Assembly: GCA_034435975.1 (NCBI GenBank)
Contig: DAOTWD010000014.1
Location: 1 to 64,000 of the forward strand
DNA: 64,000 nt
DNA from: CAKZQX01 sp034435975
Lineage (GTDB): Bacteria > Chloroflexota > Chloroflexia > Chloroflexales > Chloroflexaceae
Direction of reading: 5' to 3'
Position numbers and translations under genes: made by a program. How positions within the stretch are numbered: the stretch's first letter is position 1; the number at the start of each line of letters is the position of its first letter. The notes beneath the pieces were generated by a model. The model was not told where the DNA came from and did not search any database. It was given only the letters and a program-made list of their open reading frames with translations. Positions 52,148 to 60,418 of the stretch are shown piece after piece.

Positions 52148-52837
52148 ATGACAACAACAACTCTCTATCTCATTCGCCATGGCGAGACCGACTGGAATGT
52201 GAACGGTCGTTGGCAGGGGCATATCGACGTACCGTTGAATGCGATTGGAAAGGAGCAAGCCCGGCTCCTGGCGCAGCGTCTGAAGACAGAGCGTGTGCGT
52301 TTTGATGTCCTCTATAGCAGCGATCTGGCACGTGCTTATCAGACTGCCTGGGCGATTAGCCAGGTGATCGGGTTACCTGTGGAGCTATTGCCGTCGTTAC
52401 GGGAGATCGATCTGGGCACATGGGGTGGTCTGACCCTTGCGCAAATCAAGGAGCGCTTTGCCGTCGAGTATGCCTTGCTTGAACAGGGTCACGATGTGCC
52501 GCGCGGCGGGGCAGAGACGCTGAGCGCCCTCCGGCGACGGGTGGTTGAGGTGGTTGAGGCGATTATGGCACAGCATCTCGGTGAGACCCTGGTATTTGTT
52601 ACCCATGGTGGCCCGGTGCGTATGCTCCTCGCTCATGCGTTAGGTGCGCCCGATGTCAACAAGATACCGTTTCATCATATCGGCAATACATCGGTCAGTA
52701 TCATTGAGCATAGTTCTTCTGCCTGGAATGTGCGTCTCGTCAATGATATGAGTCACCTGGTGGGGCAATCGCAGGCACCTGACTTGATGTCGATGCCCCC
52801 AGACGATGCGGAATTGCCACGCGAATGGAATTCGTGA
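52148..52837 (+). CDS. Histidine phosphatase family protein (phosphoglycerate mutase-like)
   Basis: 229 residues. The catalytic His and Arg are in YLIRHGETDWNVNGRWQGH (near residue 8). A second Arg/Ser block is YSSDLARAYQTAWAI, the acid Glu is in LREIDLGTWGGLT, and the second catalytic His is in VFVTHGGPVRMLL (near 155). It removes phosphate from small molecules or sugar phosphates in the cytoplasm, and CobC, broad phosphatases and mutases share this pattern. The stop precedes the next start by 7 bp, so it is co-transcribed with the RDD protein. Confidence 0.9.
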   Translation: MTTTTLYLIRHGETDWNVNGRWQGHIDVPLNAIGKEQARLLAQRLKTERVRFDVLYSSDLARAYQTAWAISQVIGLPVELLPSLREIDLGTWGGLTLAQIKERFAVEYALLEQGHDVPRGGAETLSALRRRVVEVVEAIMAQHLGETLVFVTHGGPVRMLLAHALGAPDVNKIPFHHIGNTSVSIIEHSSSAWNVRLVNDMSHLVGQSQAPDLMSMPPDDAELPREWNS

Positions 52838-52844
52838 ATCGGCT

Positions 52845-53639
52845 ATGCAAGAACCCGACCTGCTAGACGTCCGTTATACTGTCGATACACCCGAAAATGT
52901 AACCTTTGCCTACGATGTCGCCGGGATTGGTTCCCGATTTCTGGCGGCTATTGTCGATACATTGCTCTTAATGTTAGTTCTGCTCACGCTGGTGGGCATT
53001 GTGATCTGGCAGAGCCAGTTCATCGATCCGGTGATCGGGGTGGCGATTGTGGTTGGAAGCTGGGTGTTACTCCTGCTTGCCTATTATATTCTGTTTGAGG
53101 TTTTCTGGCAAGGCCAGTCTCCGGGCAAGCGCATAGTTGGCTTGCGTGTCGTCCGTGACGGTGGACGCCCGGTAACGTTTTTTGCTTCCAGTGTGCGCAA
53201 TGTGATACGCCTGGCAGACTTTCTGCCAGGTTTTTATGGCCTGGGAGTGATTGTCATGTTTGTTGATCGGCGGGCACGGCGGCTAGGTGATCTGGCGGCC
53301 GGCACGCTGGTGGTCAAGGAACGGAGCGCAGTGACGCTTGAGAGCTTGACGCAACGTGCGGATCCACTCCCGTCACCAGTGAAGACCGGTGCCGCTTCGG
53401 ACACGCTACAACTGCCCAACTTGCATTTGATTAGCGAAACCGACTATGACCTGGTGCAGGAATTTCTACGCCGCCGCCGCGAACTAGGTTATACCAGTCG
53501 CCACGAGTTGGGAACGCAACTTGCGACGACCCTCCGCACGCGCCTGGGCATGCCCCCCGATCAATATCACGAGGCCTTTCTCGAATATCTGGTCTACGAG
53601 TATCGCCTCAGCCGCCAGCAGGCATCGGCAACGGAATAG
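52845..53639 (+). CDS. RDD-family membrane protein
   Basis: 264 residues from the ATG at 52845; an in-frame GTG or ATG at 52806 overlaps the upstream gene. The RDD core has GIGSRFLAAIVDTLLLMLVL (Arg and Asp in helix 1), helix 2 WVLLLLAYYILFEVFW, GQSPGKRIVGLRVV and RARRLGDLAAGTLVV. The C-terminal 90 residues are soluble and helical, with RRRRELGYTSRHELGTQL. RDD proteins are poorly understood; some take part in sodium/proton transport. It follows the phosphatase by 7 bp. Confidence 0.88.
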   Translation: MQEPDLLDVRYTVDTPENVTFAYDVAGIGSRFLAAIVDTLLLMLVLLTLVGIVIWQSQFIDPVIGVAIVVGSWVLLLLAYYILFEVFWQGQSPGKRIVGLRVVRDGGRPVTFFASSVRNVIRLADFLPGFYGLGVIVMFVDRRARRLGDLAAGTLVVKERSAVTLESLTQRADPLPSPVKTGAASDTLQLPNLHLISETDYDLVQEFLRRRRELGYTSRHELGTQLATTLRTRLGMPPDQYHEAFLEYLVYEYRLSRQQASATE

Positions 53640-53793
53640 CGAGTGCTGCCCCGTACCGCCTGTACCTACAACAGACGATCTGCACAGCCACATCGTATTA
53701 AATTTTGTTCAAAATGGTTATTGCCGACAAGAGAAACAGGCTGTTACACTGCGCTTACCATATCATCCCGGATCGAAGCAGAAGGAGTAACCG

Positions 53794-54318
53794 ATGTCCC
53801 GGATTGGTCTGTTCTATGGCAGCAAGCGCGGTGATACCGCCGATGCCGCCGAAAAGATCAAAGAGGCGTTCGACAAGGTTGAAAAAGACCTGGTGGATGT
53901 GTACAACGTGAAGAAGGTCGATTTGAGCCGGATGGAGGAATACGACAAGCTGATTCTCGGCTCTTCCACCTGGGAAGAAGGCTCGTTGCAGATGCACTGG
54001 ATGCGGGCTATTCCCCAGATGGATGCACTGGATCTGAGTGGCAAGCAGGTAGCGATCTTTGGCCTGGGCAACCAGTCCGAATTTCCCACCACTTTCCAGA
54101 CTGCGATGGCCACACTGGCAACCAGAGCGCGTGAACGGGGCGCGGAACTGGTGGGCCTGTGGCCGGTTGATGGCTATGAGTTTGACGAGAGCCCTGCCGT
54201 CGAAGATGGCAGGTTTGTCGGTCTGGCGCTCGACAACGCCAACCAGTACGAACTAACCGAAGATCGGATCAAGACCTGGGTCAGGCAACTCACCCGCGAG
54301 TTTGGCCTGAAGGGGTGA
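53794..54318 (+). CDS. Long-chain flavodoxin
   Basis: 174 residues, with the length of long-chain flavodoxins. The FMN phosphate loop is FYGSKRGDTADAAEKI; most flavodoxins have TGxTG here, so the loop is unusual (GSKRGDT). The ring-binding regions are LILGSSTWEEGSLQMHW (the first aromatic Trp) and AIFGLGNQSEFPTTF. The C-terminal VDGYEFDESPAVEDGRFVGL is as in nitrogen-fixation flavodoxins. It carries single electrons at low potential. The nif operon starts 3.9 kb downstream on the same strand, so a role in feeding NifH is plausible but not proven. AGAAGGAG precedes the start. Confidence 0.9.
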   Translation: MSRIGLFYGSKRGDTADAAEKIKEAFDKVEKDLVDVYNVKKVDLSRMEEYDKLILGSSTWEEGSLQMHWMRAIPQMDALDLSGKQVAIFGLGNQSEFPTTFQTAMATLATRARERGAELVGLWPVDGYEFDESPAVEDGRFVGLALDNANQYELTEDRIKTWVRQLTREFGLKG

Positions 54319-54447
54319 GACGACGAGCCACTGAGGAAGCAGGCGGCAGATCCTACTACGGATACGAGAGGCGACACAGCGACGTGACAAAGAAGCGCGG
54401 ATGCGAAGCAAGGCAGGCATTGCCCGACCCAGATCGTGGTCGCCATC

Positions 54448-54552
54448 ATTGGCATCCATTGCCCGGCAACGATAGCAACGATTACCATCGCATGGTCGTT
54501 GTGGGGCAATGGATGCCAATCCAAAGCAATGCGGGACAATGCCCCGCATTGC
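54448..54552. repeat. Two nested/adjacent hairpins between convergent genes
   Basis: The first hairpin has arms 54448-54472 (ATTGGCATCCATTGCCC at its start) and 54496-54520, 25 bp with two mismatches and a 23-nt loop. The second pairs GCAATGCGGG (54526-54535) with CCCGCATTGC (54543-54552) perfectly. They share the word CAATG. They lie between the flavodoxin gene and the STAND pseudogene, which face each other. Confidence 0.8.
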
Positions 54553-54568
54553 CCCCGCTGAGAAGCAT

Positions 54569-55694
54569 TCACACACTGGCGCACGCCACCAAACGAACGC
54601 CCTCACTGCCGGGCATGCCATCCAGCTCCAGCCGTAGGTGTGGCTCGGTGCCAAGCCGCGTGCGCAGCGTATCCAGCAACTCCGCCCGGCCCACCGCGGG
54701 CGCGTCCGGCGGCGGGAAGTTGGTGGATAGGGCGAAGGGGGTTCAGGCGGGGGTGAGGACGCCACTTCCTTCAGGTGCCGCTTGATCGCGTCTGTATCCT
54801 CGAGAATCTTCGCCGTATCCCGGCGCAGCAACTGGAAGTGTCGTTCAAACAGCGTGGTCAGGTCATCCAGCCGTCGGTCGAGGTGCGTACTGAAATCACG
54901 CCCCAGGGCTTGCAGGCCGGCCGCCAGCATCGCGCTCACCTGTCCCAGGGCGGCCGGATCGTCGCTCAACTGCTGCAACTCGCGCTGGAGCGAGGGCAGG
55001 TATTGCGCCAGATGCTGCTGGTGCTGCGCCAGTTCGTTCAGGCTGGCGCGGGTGCCTTCGAGCAGCAGCAGCGTAAAGGCGCGCCAGGTAGCGGTATCGT
55101 GCTTCAGGTAGTCGTTGAAATGCACCAGCACCTGCCCGAACAGGTGCCGCCGCACATGCCGTTCAAACTCCGGCCATACGCAGCGCAGATCCGCCCAATC
55201 GGGCTGATCGAAGATTGGCGGCAGGCTGTGGTCAAAGAACAGTTGCGCCAGTTCATCGAGCGTCTGCGCCTGGCGATAGGCAGTCTCCACCGCCGGCGGC
55301 AGGTCGGGCAGCAACAGTTGTGGCACCTGTTTGACCAGTGTATGCAACAGGTCACACGCCTGGTCACCCAGGGCATCGTTCTGCCGCCTGACGTGCATGT
55401 CATGAAACTGCGCAATTGCGGCGGGCACCGGGCGTGGGTTGCGCCAGGCAGCGGGAAAACAGCGTTTGCCGCCAATGTCATGCAGCGCCGCGATCGTCGC
55501 AGCGTGGAAAGCACGCTGCAAGTCGGCGTTAATCGTGGTGGGCAGACCTGGTTGCAGGCGCTGGCCCAGATCGCGCACACATTCCACCGAGAAATCACCG
55601 GTTATCTGTTGCAGCATACCACCGGATGGAAAATGGTTTCGAGACCGGCTGCGACCAGACCACCCAGCAGCGCCCCGAACGGCCCGGCGGTCAC
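54569..55694 (-). pseudogene. Broken STAND (NB-ARC/NACHT-like) ATPase gene
   Basis: Pieces in three frames join into one start. First comes VTAGPFGALLGGLVAAGLET from a GTG at 55694. After a shift near 55628 comes a helical domain of about 300 residues (LQQITGDFSVECVRDLGQRL to ILEDTDAIKRHLKEVAS). After another shift near 54715 comes GRAELLDTLRTRLGTEPHLR and then LELDGMPGSEGVRLV, where STAND ATPases have the P-loop GMxGxGKT. The Lys is gone and the frame stops at 54569. So the ATPase and sensor parts are lost. A 31-codon frame just upstream (55786-55691, with IWERSTMQKLTRQIATMVA) overlaps the GTG by four bases and may be a lost partner. The family includes signalling and phage-defence proteins. 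Confidence 0.6.
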
Positions 55695-55984
55695 GCCACC
55701 ATCGTGGCAATCTGGCGGGTCAACTTTTGCATGGTACTGCGCTCCCAGATTATTACGTCGATCGTGATCGTCACGCGCCCGACCATGCCGTGCGGCCGGG
55801 CAGAGGTATTGTAGCAGAAATGGCGGGCAGGCGCGGCTTGCAGCGGCTAGACGATTTTTAGGCCGGGGCTGTATGCAAAGCACACAATCTGTGATAGAAT
55901 AAAGAACATCTGTTCATCCTGGCGAAAGAAATACATCGTTTTGTTGGAATAGAGCAGTGCAACTACACCCATAGGCGGTGCAAA

Positions 55985-56602
55985 ATGAGTACAGTGAAAC
56001 CTCAGCGCGATATGACAGAAGCAGAATATCTTGCATACGAACGAGCAAGTTCCACAAAACATGAATATTACAAGGGGCGCATTTATGCTATGACCGGCGC
56101 GAAAGAGGCGCATAATCTTATTGCTGGCAACATTATTGCCGCATTGCACCCGCAACTCCGTCGCAAAGGATGTCGCATTTACCCCAGTGATATGCGTGTC
56201 AAAATCATGCAAACAGGTTTGAATACCTATCCTGACATTGCGGTTGTTTGTGGCCCACCTCAATTTACGGACAATGTGCGAGACACGATCATCAACCCGA
56301 TTGTTATTATCGAAGTACTGTCGGTATCAACAGAGCGCTACGATCGCGGCATGAAATTCCAACATTACCGCACCATCGAAACCCTGGATGATTATATGCT
56401 TGTTGCCCAGGATCACCCTCACATTGAACATTTTTCGCGTCAAGAAAATGGACTGTGGATATTCCAGGAAGCCACGAATGTTGCATTACGTATCAACATT
56501 CCGTCAATTGGATGCGTTCTACACCTACAGGATGTATATGCGCAAGTTGAATTTGAACAAGAAAACACGGCTATCACCCGAGAAATACCACCAGAGGAGT
56601 GA
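55985..56602 (+). CDS. Uma2-family protein (PD-(D/E)XK-like putative nuclease)
   Basis: 205 residues. It has the family plan: MTEAEYLAYERASSTKHEYY at the start, GAKEAHNLIAGNIIAAL, then CRIYPSDMRVKI, the active-site-like PDIAVVCGPPQF and VIIEVLSVSTERYDRG with Asp, Glu and further Lys (MKFQHY). It looks intact, unlike the broken member at 5817-6415. The family is greatly expanded in cyanobacteria and Chloroflexota. It was proposed as nuclease or transposon-linked, without direct proof. Composition is more A/T-rich than its neighbours, which fits transfer. Confidence 0.88.
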   Translation: MSTVKPQRDMTEAEYLAYERASSTKHEYYKGRIYAMTGAKEAHNLIAGNIIAALHPQLRRKGCRIYPSDMRVKIMQTGLNTYPDIAVVCGPPQFTDNVRDTIINPIVIIEVLSVSTERYDRGMKFQHYRTIETLDDYMLVAQDHPHIEHFSRQENGLWIFQEATNVALRINIPSIGCVLHLQDVYAQVEFEQENTAITREIPPEE

Positions 56603-57541
56603 CCGCATACGTCTACCAACACGTTGTTCTGGCAGCGCACGTTCATCTGGCGTATCCTGATGCTGTCGCAGAACGCTCAAGCAGTTTGTGCCATGCCCAG
56701 AATGCTTTGGTAGACCACATACGTCCTGTCATTCCAGGTTGCTATCCATTATGGTTGTCATATCACAACCTACGGTTGACAACCTGTCATTATGTTCAAA
56801 CCCTCGGATCTGTCAATGTATGACCGATAACCTTCTGACAAATGCTACGACATTTGCGAAAAAGTGAGAATGAACATAGGAGATACATTGATCCCATAAG
56901 CACAACGTTTGTTTTAGCGCTAGATTTGCCGCAGGATGGGTGGTAACTGGGGAGATTCCCCCCATTTCTTAGGCATACAGCATACCTAACCTGGATCCGC
57001 TGTGCGTCAATTGAATAAGGTTTGCACTCTCTTTGCACCAGAAACGATGGCAACAGTGGTTACGTGTTGGTTATTCTGTCCAAGTTCGCCCACCAGGAAT
57101 TTGACGATCTCAACTGTAGACACGAACCCCGGCTTTTGTTATTGTTACTATAGTCCTGAGAAACACATCAAGCACTACAACGCACCGTACATTTCTCAAG
57201 GCGAAGCGAAAGCAAACCAGCCAGTGTTGCCCCATTCTCCTGCACTGATGCAGTCGAGTATCTCAAGATACGACGCACTGAGACTTTGCCAGACGGCAAA
57301 GATCTTTTCCTGATACATATCGTTGCTTGTTCGATCCTGGTCTGTTTAGACCAGCGAGTGGTAGTAGAAGCTCGGTGGTGGTGTCTCTCTCATTATCGTA
57401 CGTTGGCAGATCGTCAAGTTGCGAGTGGCACGAGTAATCTCCACCCAACGATATTCAGGATGGTTTCTGACCGTTCCCAACCTGCTGGCATCAGGCGGAA
57501 CCGGTTTGTAGCTGACAAGACAACTTGAAGGTACCTGTACC

Positions 57542-57779
57542 CACTGGCACTGGGCAGGCACCAACGACACGGCGGCGTGAGCACCGATGTTGCGATAGGG
57601 TTTTCCCCTGCCGGCATCCCCCCGCTCTGTACGCCCTGAAAATGTTTTTCGCGTTATCGGCCCGAACTGGTGGCTCTGGTTGCGGGTCGATCTGAAGTCG
57701 ATTGTATATGCGAGGAAGTGGCCCCCGTACCACTGGCACTGGACGGGGACCATCGACACCGGCGGCGTGAGCGCCGATG
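57542..57779. repeat. Pair of direct repeats upstream of nifH
   Basis: Copies at 57542-57589 and 57731-57779 agree at about 43 of 49 aligned positions, with one single-base gap, and lie 189 bp apart. Each contains the small inverted word GGCGTGAGCGCC or its variant GGCGTGAGCACC. Confidence 0.6.
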
Positions 57780-58094
57780 CCTGAGCATGGTACCACATGC
57801 GGGCATCCTCGTCACCCTCCCCGGTTTTTGGCAAAAGCCTGATGAACGTTGCGCCAATGACCTCCACCGTTCCTCGACGATCCGTGCAGGCGCGGGTCTG
57901 TCTCAGCCGAGTGAATGGCTCCGTTGTGGGCGTACGGCACAGCTTTCACCAGGATCTATTTGGTTGCACAGTACGGCCATCCGTTGTTTCGTCCATCGTG
58001 TTGATTCAGGATCAGGTGTGATCATACGAGCGTATGCTCCCGGTTGGTTAGCACCCGTACATCCGCAAACCCGCAGAGCGATCATTGATCCTGG

Positions 58095-58113
58095 TTGATC
58101 AAGATCGGATCAA
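58095..58113. promoter_or_regulatory. Possible operator dyad upstream of nifH
   Basis: TTGATC-N7-GATCAA is a symmetric site 84 bp before the nifH start. No sigma-54 -24/-12 promoter and no TGT-N10-ACA activator site were found. A homodimeric regulator could bind the dyad; which one is unknown. Confidence 0.25.
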
Positions 58114-58196
58114 GGCACTCATTTTGAACAAACCAGCATGATACGGACATTGAACGGAAACTTTTCTTATCTCTATTCGCAAGGAGGTATCGAGAC

Positions 58197-59021
58197 ATGA
58201 GGCAGATTGCATTTTATGGCAAGGGCGGGATTGGCAAGTCCACCACACAGCAAAACACAGCAGCTGCACTGGCAAGCCAGGGTAATCAGATTATGGTTGT
58301 CGGGTGTGACCCGAAAGCTGACTGTACGCGCTTGCTGCTCCGTGGTCATCGCCAGATGTCCGTATTGGACACCATCCGTGAGCTGGGCGATGCCGAACAT
58401 GTAACACTGGATCGCGTCGTGGCGAAAGGCTATGGTGATGTCAGGTGTGTCGAGTCGGGGGGCCCGGAGCCAGGCGTTGGCTGTGGTGGGCGCGGCGTGA
58501 TTACCGCCATTCAAACCCTGGAGCGCCTGGGTGCCTACGAGGAAGATCTCGATTTTGTCTTCTATGATGTGTTAGGTGATGTGGTGTGTGGCGGTTTTGC
58601 CATGCCCATCCGCGAAGGCTATGCCGAGGAGATCTATATCGTTTGCTCCGGCGAGTATATGGCGCTCTTCGCTGCCAATAACATATCGAAAGGTGTCCAG
58701 AAGTTTGCCCAACGTGGCTACGTCCGTCTGGGTGGTCTGATCTGTAATTCACGGATGGTTGAGAACGAGTACGAACTGGTGGAAGAGTTTGCACGGCGAT
58801 TGAATACGCAGATGATTCACTTCGTTCCACGGAGCAAAGATGTCCAGCGTGCCGAAATTAACAAGAAGACGGTGCTGGACTATGACGAGAACCTGCCCCA
58901 GGCAGGTGAATATCTGGCAATGGCGAAGAAGATTAGCGAAAACGAGCGTTTCGACATTCCAACCCCGATTACCCAGGATGAACTCGAAGATCTGATGCGT
59001 TCGTATGGCATTGTGGACTAA
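58197..59021 (+). CDS. nifH: Nitrogenase iron protein NifH
   Basis: 274 residues. Walker A GKGGIGKSTTQQN (residues 9-21) is intact. DPKADCTR follows. The 4Fe-4S cysteines are in EPGVGCGGRGVITA (near 98) and YDVLGDVVCGGFAMP (near 132); the Arg of CGGRG is the residue ADP-ribosylated in some bacteria, but no draT is in the window. As a dimer it hydrolyses ATP and passes electrons to NifDK, and it also helps mature the cofactor. A perfect AAGGAGGT sits 8 bp upstream. It is the first gene of nifHBDK. The gap to nifB is 371 bp and contains a strong hairpin, so expression may exceed that of later genes. Confidence 0.97.
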   Translation: MRQIAFYGKGGIGKSTTQQNTAAALASQGNQIMVVGCDPKADCTRLLLRGHRQMSVLDTIRELGDAEHVTLDRVVAKGYGDVRCVESGGPEPGVGCGGRGVITAIQTLERLGAYEEDLDFVFYDVLGDVVCGGFAMPIREGYAEEIYIVCSGEYMALFAANNISKGVQKFAQRGYVRLGGLICNSRMVENEYELVEEFARRLNTQMIHFVPRSKDVQRAEINKKTVLDYDENLPQAGEYLAMAKKISENERFDIPTPITQDELEDLMRSYGIVD

Positions 59022-59054
59022 ATCATAGTAATCCAAAAATATAGTTGTAGCACA

Positions 59055-59106
59055 GGAGTCCGGGCTTCAGCCTGGACAGAGCACTCCAGGCTGAAGCCTG
59101 GATTCC
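59055..59106. terminator. 22-bp-arm hairpin between nifH and nifB
   Basis: Arms 59055-59076 (GGAGTCCGGGCTTCAGCC at its start) and 59085-59106 pair over 22 positions. The two non-Watson-Crick positions become G-U in RNA; the loop is 8 nt. No T-run follows, so it is either a partial terminator, an mRNA stabiliser for nifH, or a REP-like element. A relative word occurs at about 33364. Confidence 0.65.
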
Positions 59107-59392
59107 CAATAGCACTATTGTTATTCAGGCGCTGCGGAGGCAATGTTGTCCCAGGCAATGTCCCTTTCAATCGTAAGCGGAGAAGCGAGCAGGTTGAGGA
59201 GGAAAAGCGTGCCAGTGAGATTGTAGATCTGCGAGAAATGTGCGTCAGTGAAGGGCCATCCTTGATCATGATCATGGGTGATTGGCAACTGGGGGCACGC
59301 AAACATGACGATAACTAGCCGGCGCATCGTTGAGATCAGGTTCGTATTCCACAGCCTTCTCCCAGCTATCTGCCGAGTAAGGAAATAGGATA
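59107..59392. other. Rest of the nifH-nifB spacer; doubtful small ORF
   Basis: A frame from 59118 to 59318 could encode 66 residues (with RKRRSEQVEEEKRASEIVDL in it), charged and helical in its middle. No ribosome site precedes it. Its position inside the nif operon makes it worth noting, but no match to PII, ferredoxin or any known nif accessory was recognised. Confidence 0.25.
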
Positions 59393-60367
59393 ATGAATGT
59401 TCCTCAAGCAATTGAATGTAAAGGTAGCTGCATTCCCCAGATCCAGGATCTGGCCGGGAAAGTGGCGGAGCATCCATGCTACAGCAAAGATGCCCACTTC
59501 AAATTTGGCCGTATCCACGTCCCGGTGGCACCACGCTGCAACATTCAATGCAACTACTGTACACGCAAGTTCGCCTGTCCCAATGAAAACCGTCCCGGTG
59601 TCACCACAAAGGTGATTTCGCCTGATGAAGCGGTGGTAACGATCCGCCAGGCAATTGAGAAGGAGCCGCGCCTCAAGATCCTGGGTGTGGCCGGGCCAGG
59701 CGATGCGCTGGAAAATCCAGCCACCCTGGAGACGTTCGAGAAGGCGGGCAAGGCCTTCCCCTTCCTGACACGCTGTCTCTCCACGAACGGCTTGCTGTTA
59801 CCGGATATGATCGACGATATTGATCGCGTGGGGATCACCACCCTGACGATTACGATCAATGCTGTTGATCCCGATGTCGGTGCGCAAATCTATTCCCATG
59901 TGCGCTACAAGGGAAAGACCTATCGTGGGCGGGAAGCGTTTCAGGTTTTGAATCGCAATCAACTCGAAGGACTGCGCCAGGCGGCCATGCGCGGCATGGT
60001 GATCAAGGTTAACTCGGTGTTGATCCCAGGTGTCAATGACAGACACCTGGTTGAGGTGGCTCGTGTAGTCAAGGGATTGGGTGCTTTCATCTTGAACGTC
60101 ATCCCAATGATCCCACTGGCGAAGTTTGCGCATATTATTCCACCGTCCGATGAGGAAGTGAACCGCGTGCGTGACGAGTGTGCCGCCGTGATCCAGCAAT
60201 TCCGCCACTGCATGCGCTGTCGGGCTGATGCCATCGGCGTCCCTGGCGAAGAAGGTTGTGGTACGCCCGATGAGCGTACGACGGTCGATGCCGAGAAGGT
60301 GTGTTCACCGAAGTTTCTGCAAGAGAAGCCCATCCTTCGGGTCGAATCCCCGATGGAAACGGCATAA
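59393..60367 (+). CDS. nifB: Nitrogenase cofactor biosynthesis radical SAM protein NifB (short form)
   Basis: 324 residues. The radical SAM cluster motif is CNIQCNYC (Cys49, Cys53, Cys56), just after FGRIHVPVAP. GVAGPGDALENPATLETF is the NifB-specific follow-up, and CMRCRADAIGVPGEEG near residue 274 supplies ligands for the additional clusters. The C-terminal NifX-like domain of proteobacterial NifB is absent, as in archaeal and other Chloroflexota forms. It builds NifB-co, the 8Fe-9S-C core. Since nifE and nifN are not here, the precursor may be finished directly on NifDK. GAAATAGGATA precedes the start. Confidence 0.97.
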   Translation: MNVPQAIECKGSCIPQIQDLAGKVAEHPCYSKDAHFKFGRIHVPVAPRCNIQCNYCTRKFACPNENRPGVTTKVISPDEAVVTIRQAIEKEPRLKILGVAGPGDALENPATLETFEKAGKAFPFLTRCLSTNGLLLPDMIDDIDRVGITTLTITINAVDPDVGAQIYSHVRYKGKTYRGREAFQVLNRNQLEGLRQAAMRGMVIKVNSVLIPGVNDRHLVEVARVVKGLGAFILNVIPMIPLAKFAHIIPPSDEEVNRVRDECAAVIQQFRHCMRCRADAIGVPGEEGCGTPDERTTVDAEKVCSPKFLQEKPILRVESPMETA

Positions 60368-60369
60368 AA

Positions 60370-60411
60370 CGCGCTACGCCATCAGTGAGGTGATGGCGTA
60401 GCGCGAGGAGG
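60370..60411 (+). promoter_or_regulatory. Perfect 15-bp hairpin abutting the nifD Shine-Dalgarno
   Basis: CGCGCTACGCCATCA (60370-60384) and its exact complement (60391-60405) enclose a 6-nt loop. AGGAGG (60406-60411) follows at once, and the nifD start is 7 bp later. The hairpin begins 3 bp after the nifB stop. It could protect the nifDK part of a cut message or govern translation of nifD. Confidence 0.75.
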
Positions 60412-60418
60412 TTACAGG

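Larger units (their letters stand above)
56603..58196. other. 1.6-kb region without a credible gene, upstream of nifH
   Basis: Several medium ORFs exist on both strands, but none has a family match or coherent composition. The region holds a pair of direct repeats of about 48 bp (57542-57589 and 57731-57779) sharing CACTGGCACTGG and GGCGGCGTGAGC, a palindrome CATACGAGCGTATG at 58023-58036 and a dyad at 58095-58113. It probably contains the nif control region at its right end. The rest may be the remains of lost genes. Confidence 0.5.

Noticed and set aside
54775..55767. 330-codon plus-strand ORF opposite the STAND pseudogene
   Set aside because: Its composition (Gln, Arg, His-rich) is that of an antisense shadow, while the minus strand gives coherent helical protein in pieces.
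57346..57867. 173-codon minus-strand ORF upstream of nifH
   Set aside because: It spans the direct repeat pair, has odd composition (Cys, Trp, Arg, Pro), no ribosome site and no family match.
58023..58196. Sigma-54 promoter or NifA site before nifH
   Set aside because: No GG-N10-GC type -24/-12 element and no TGT-N10-ACA was found; only simple dyads are present.
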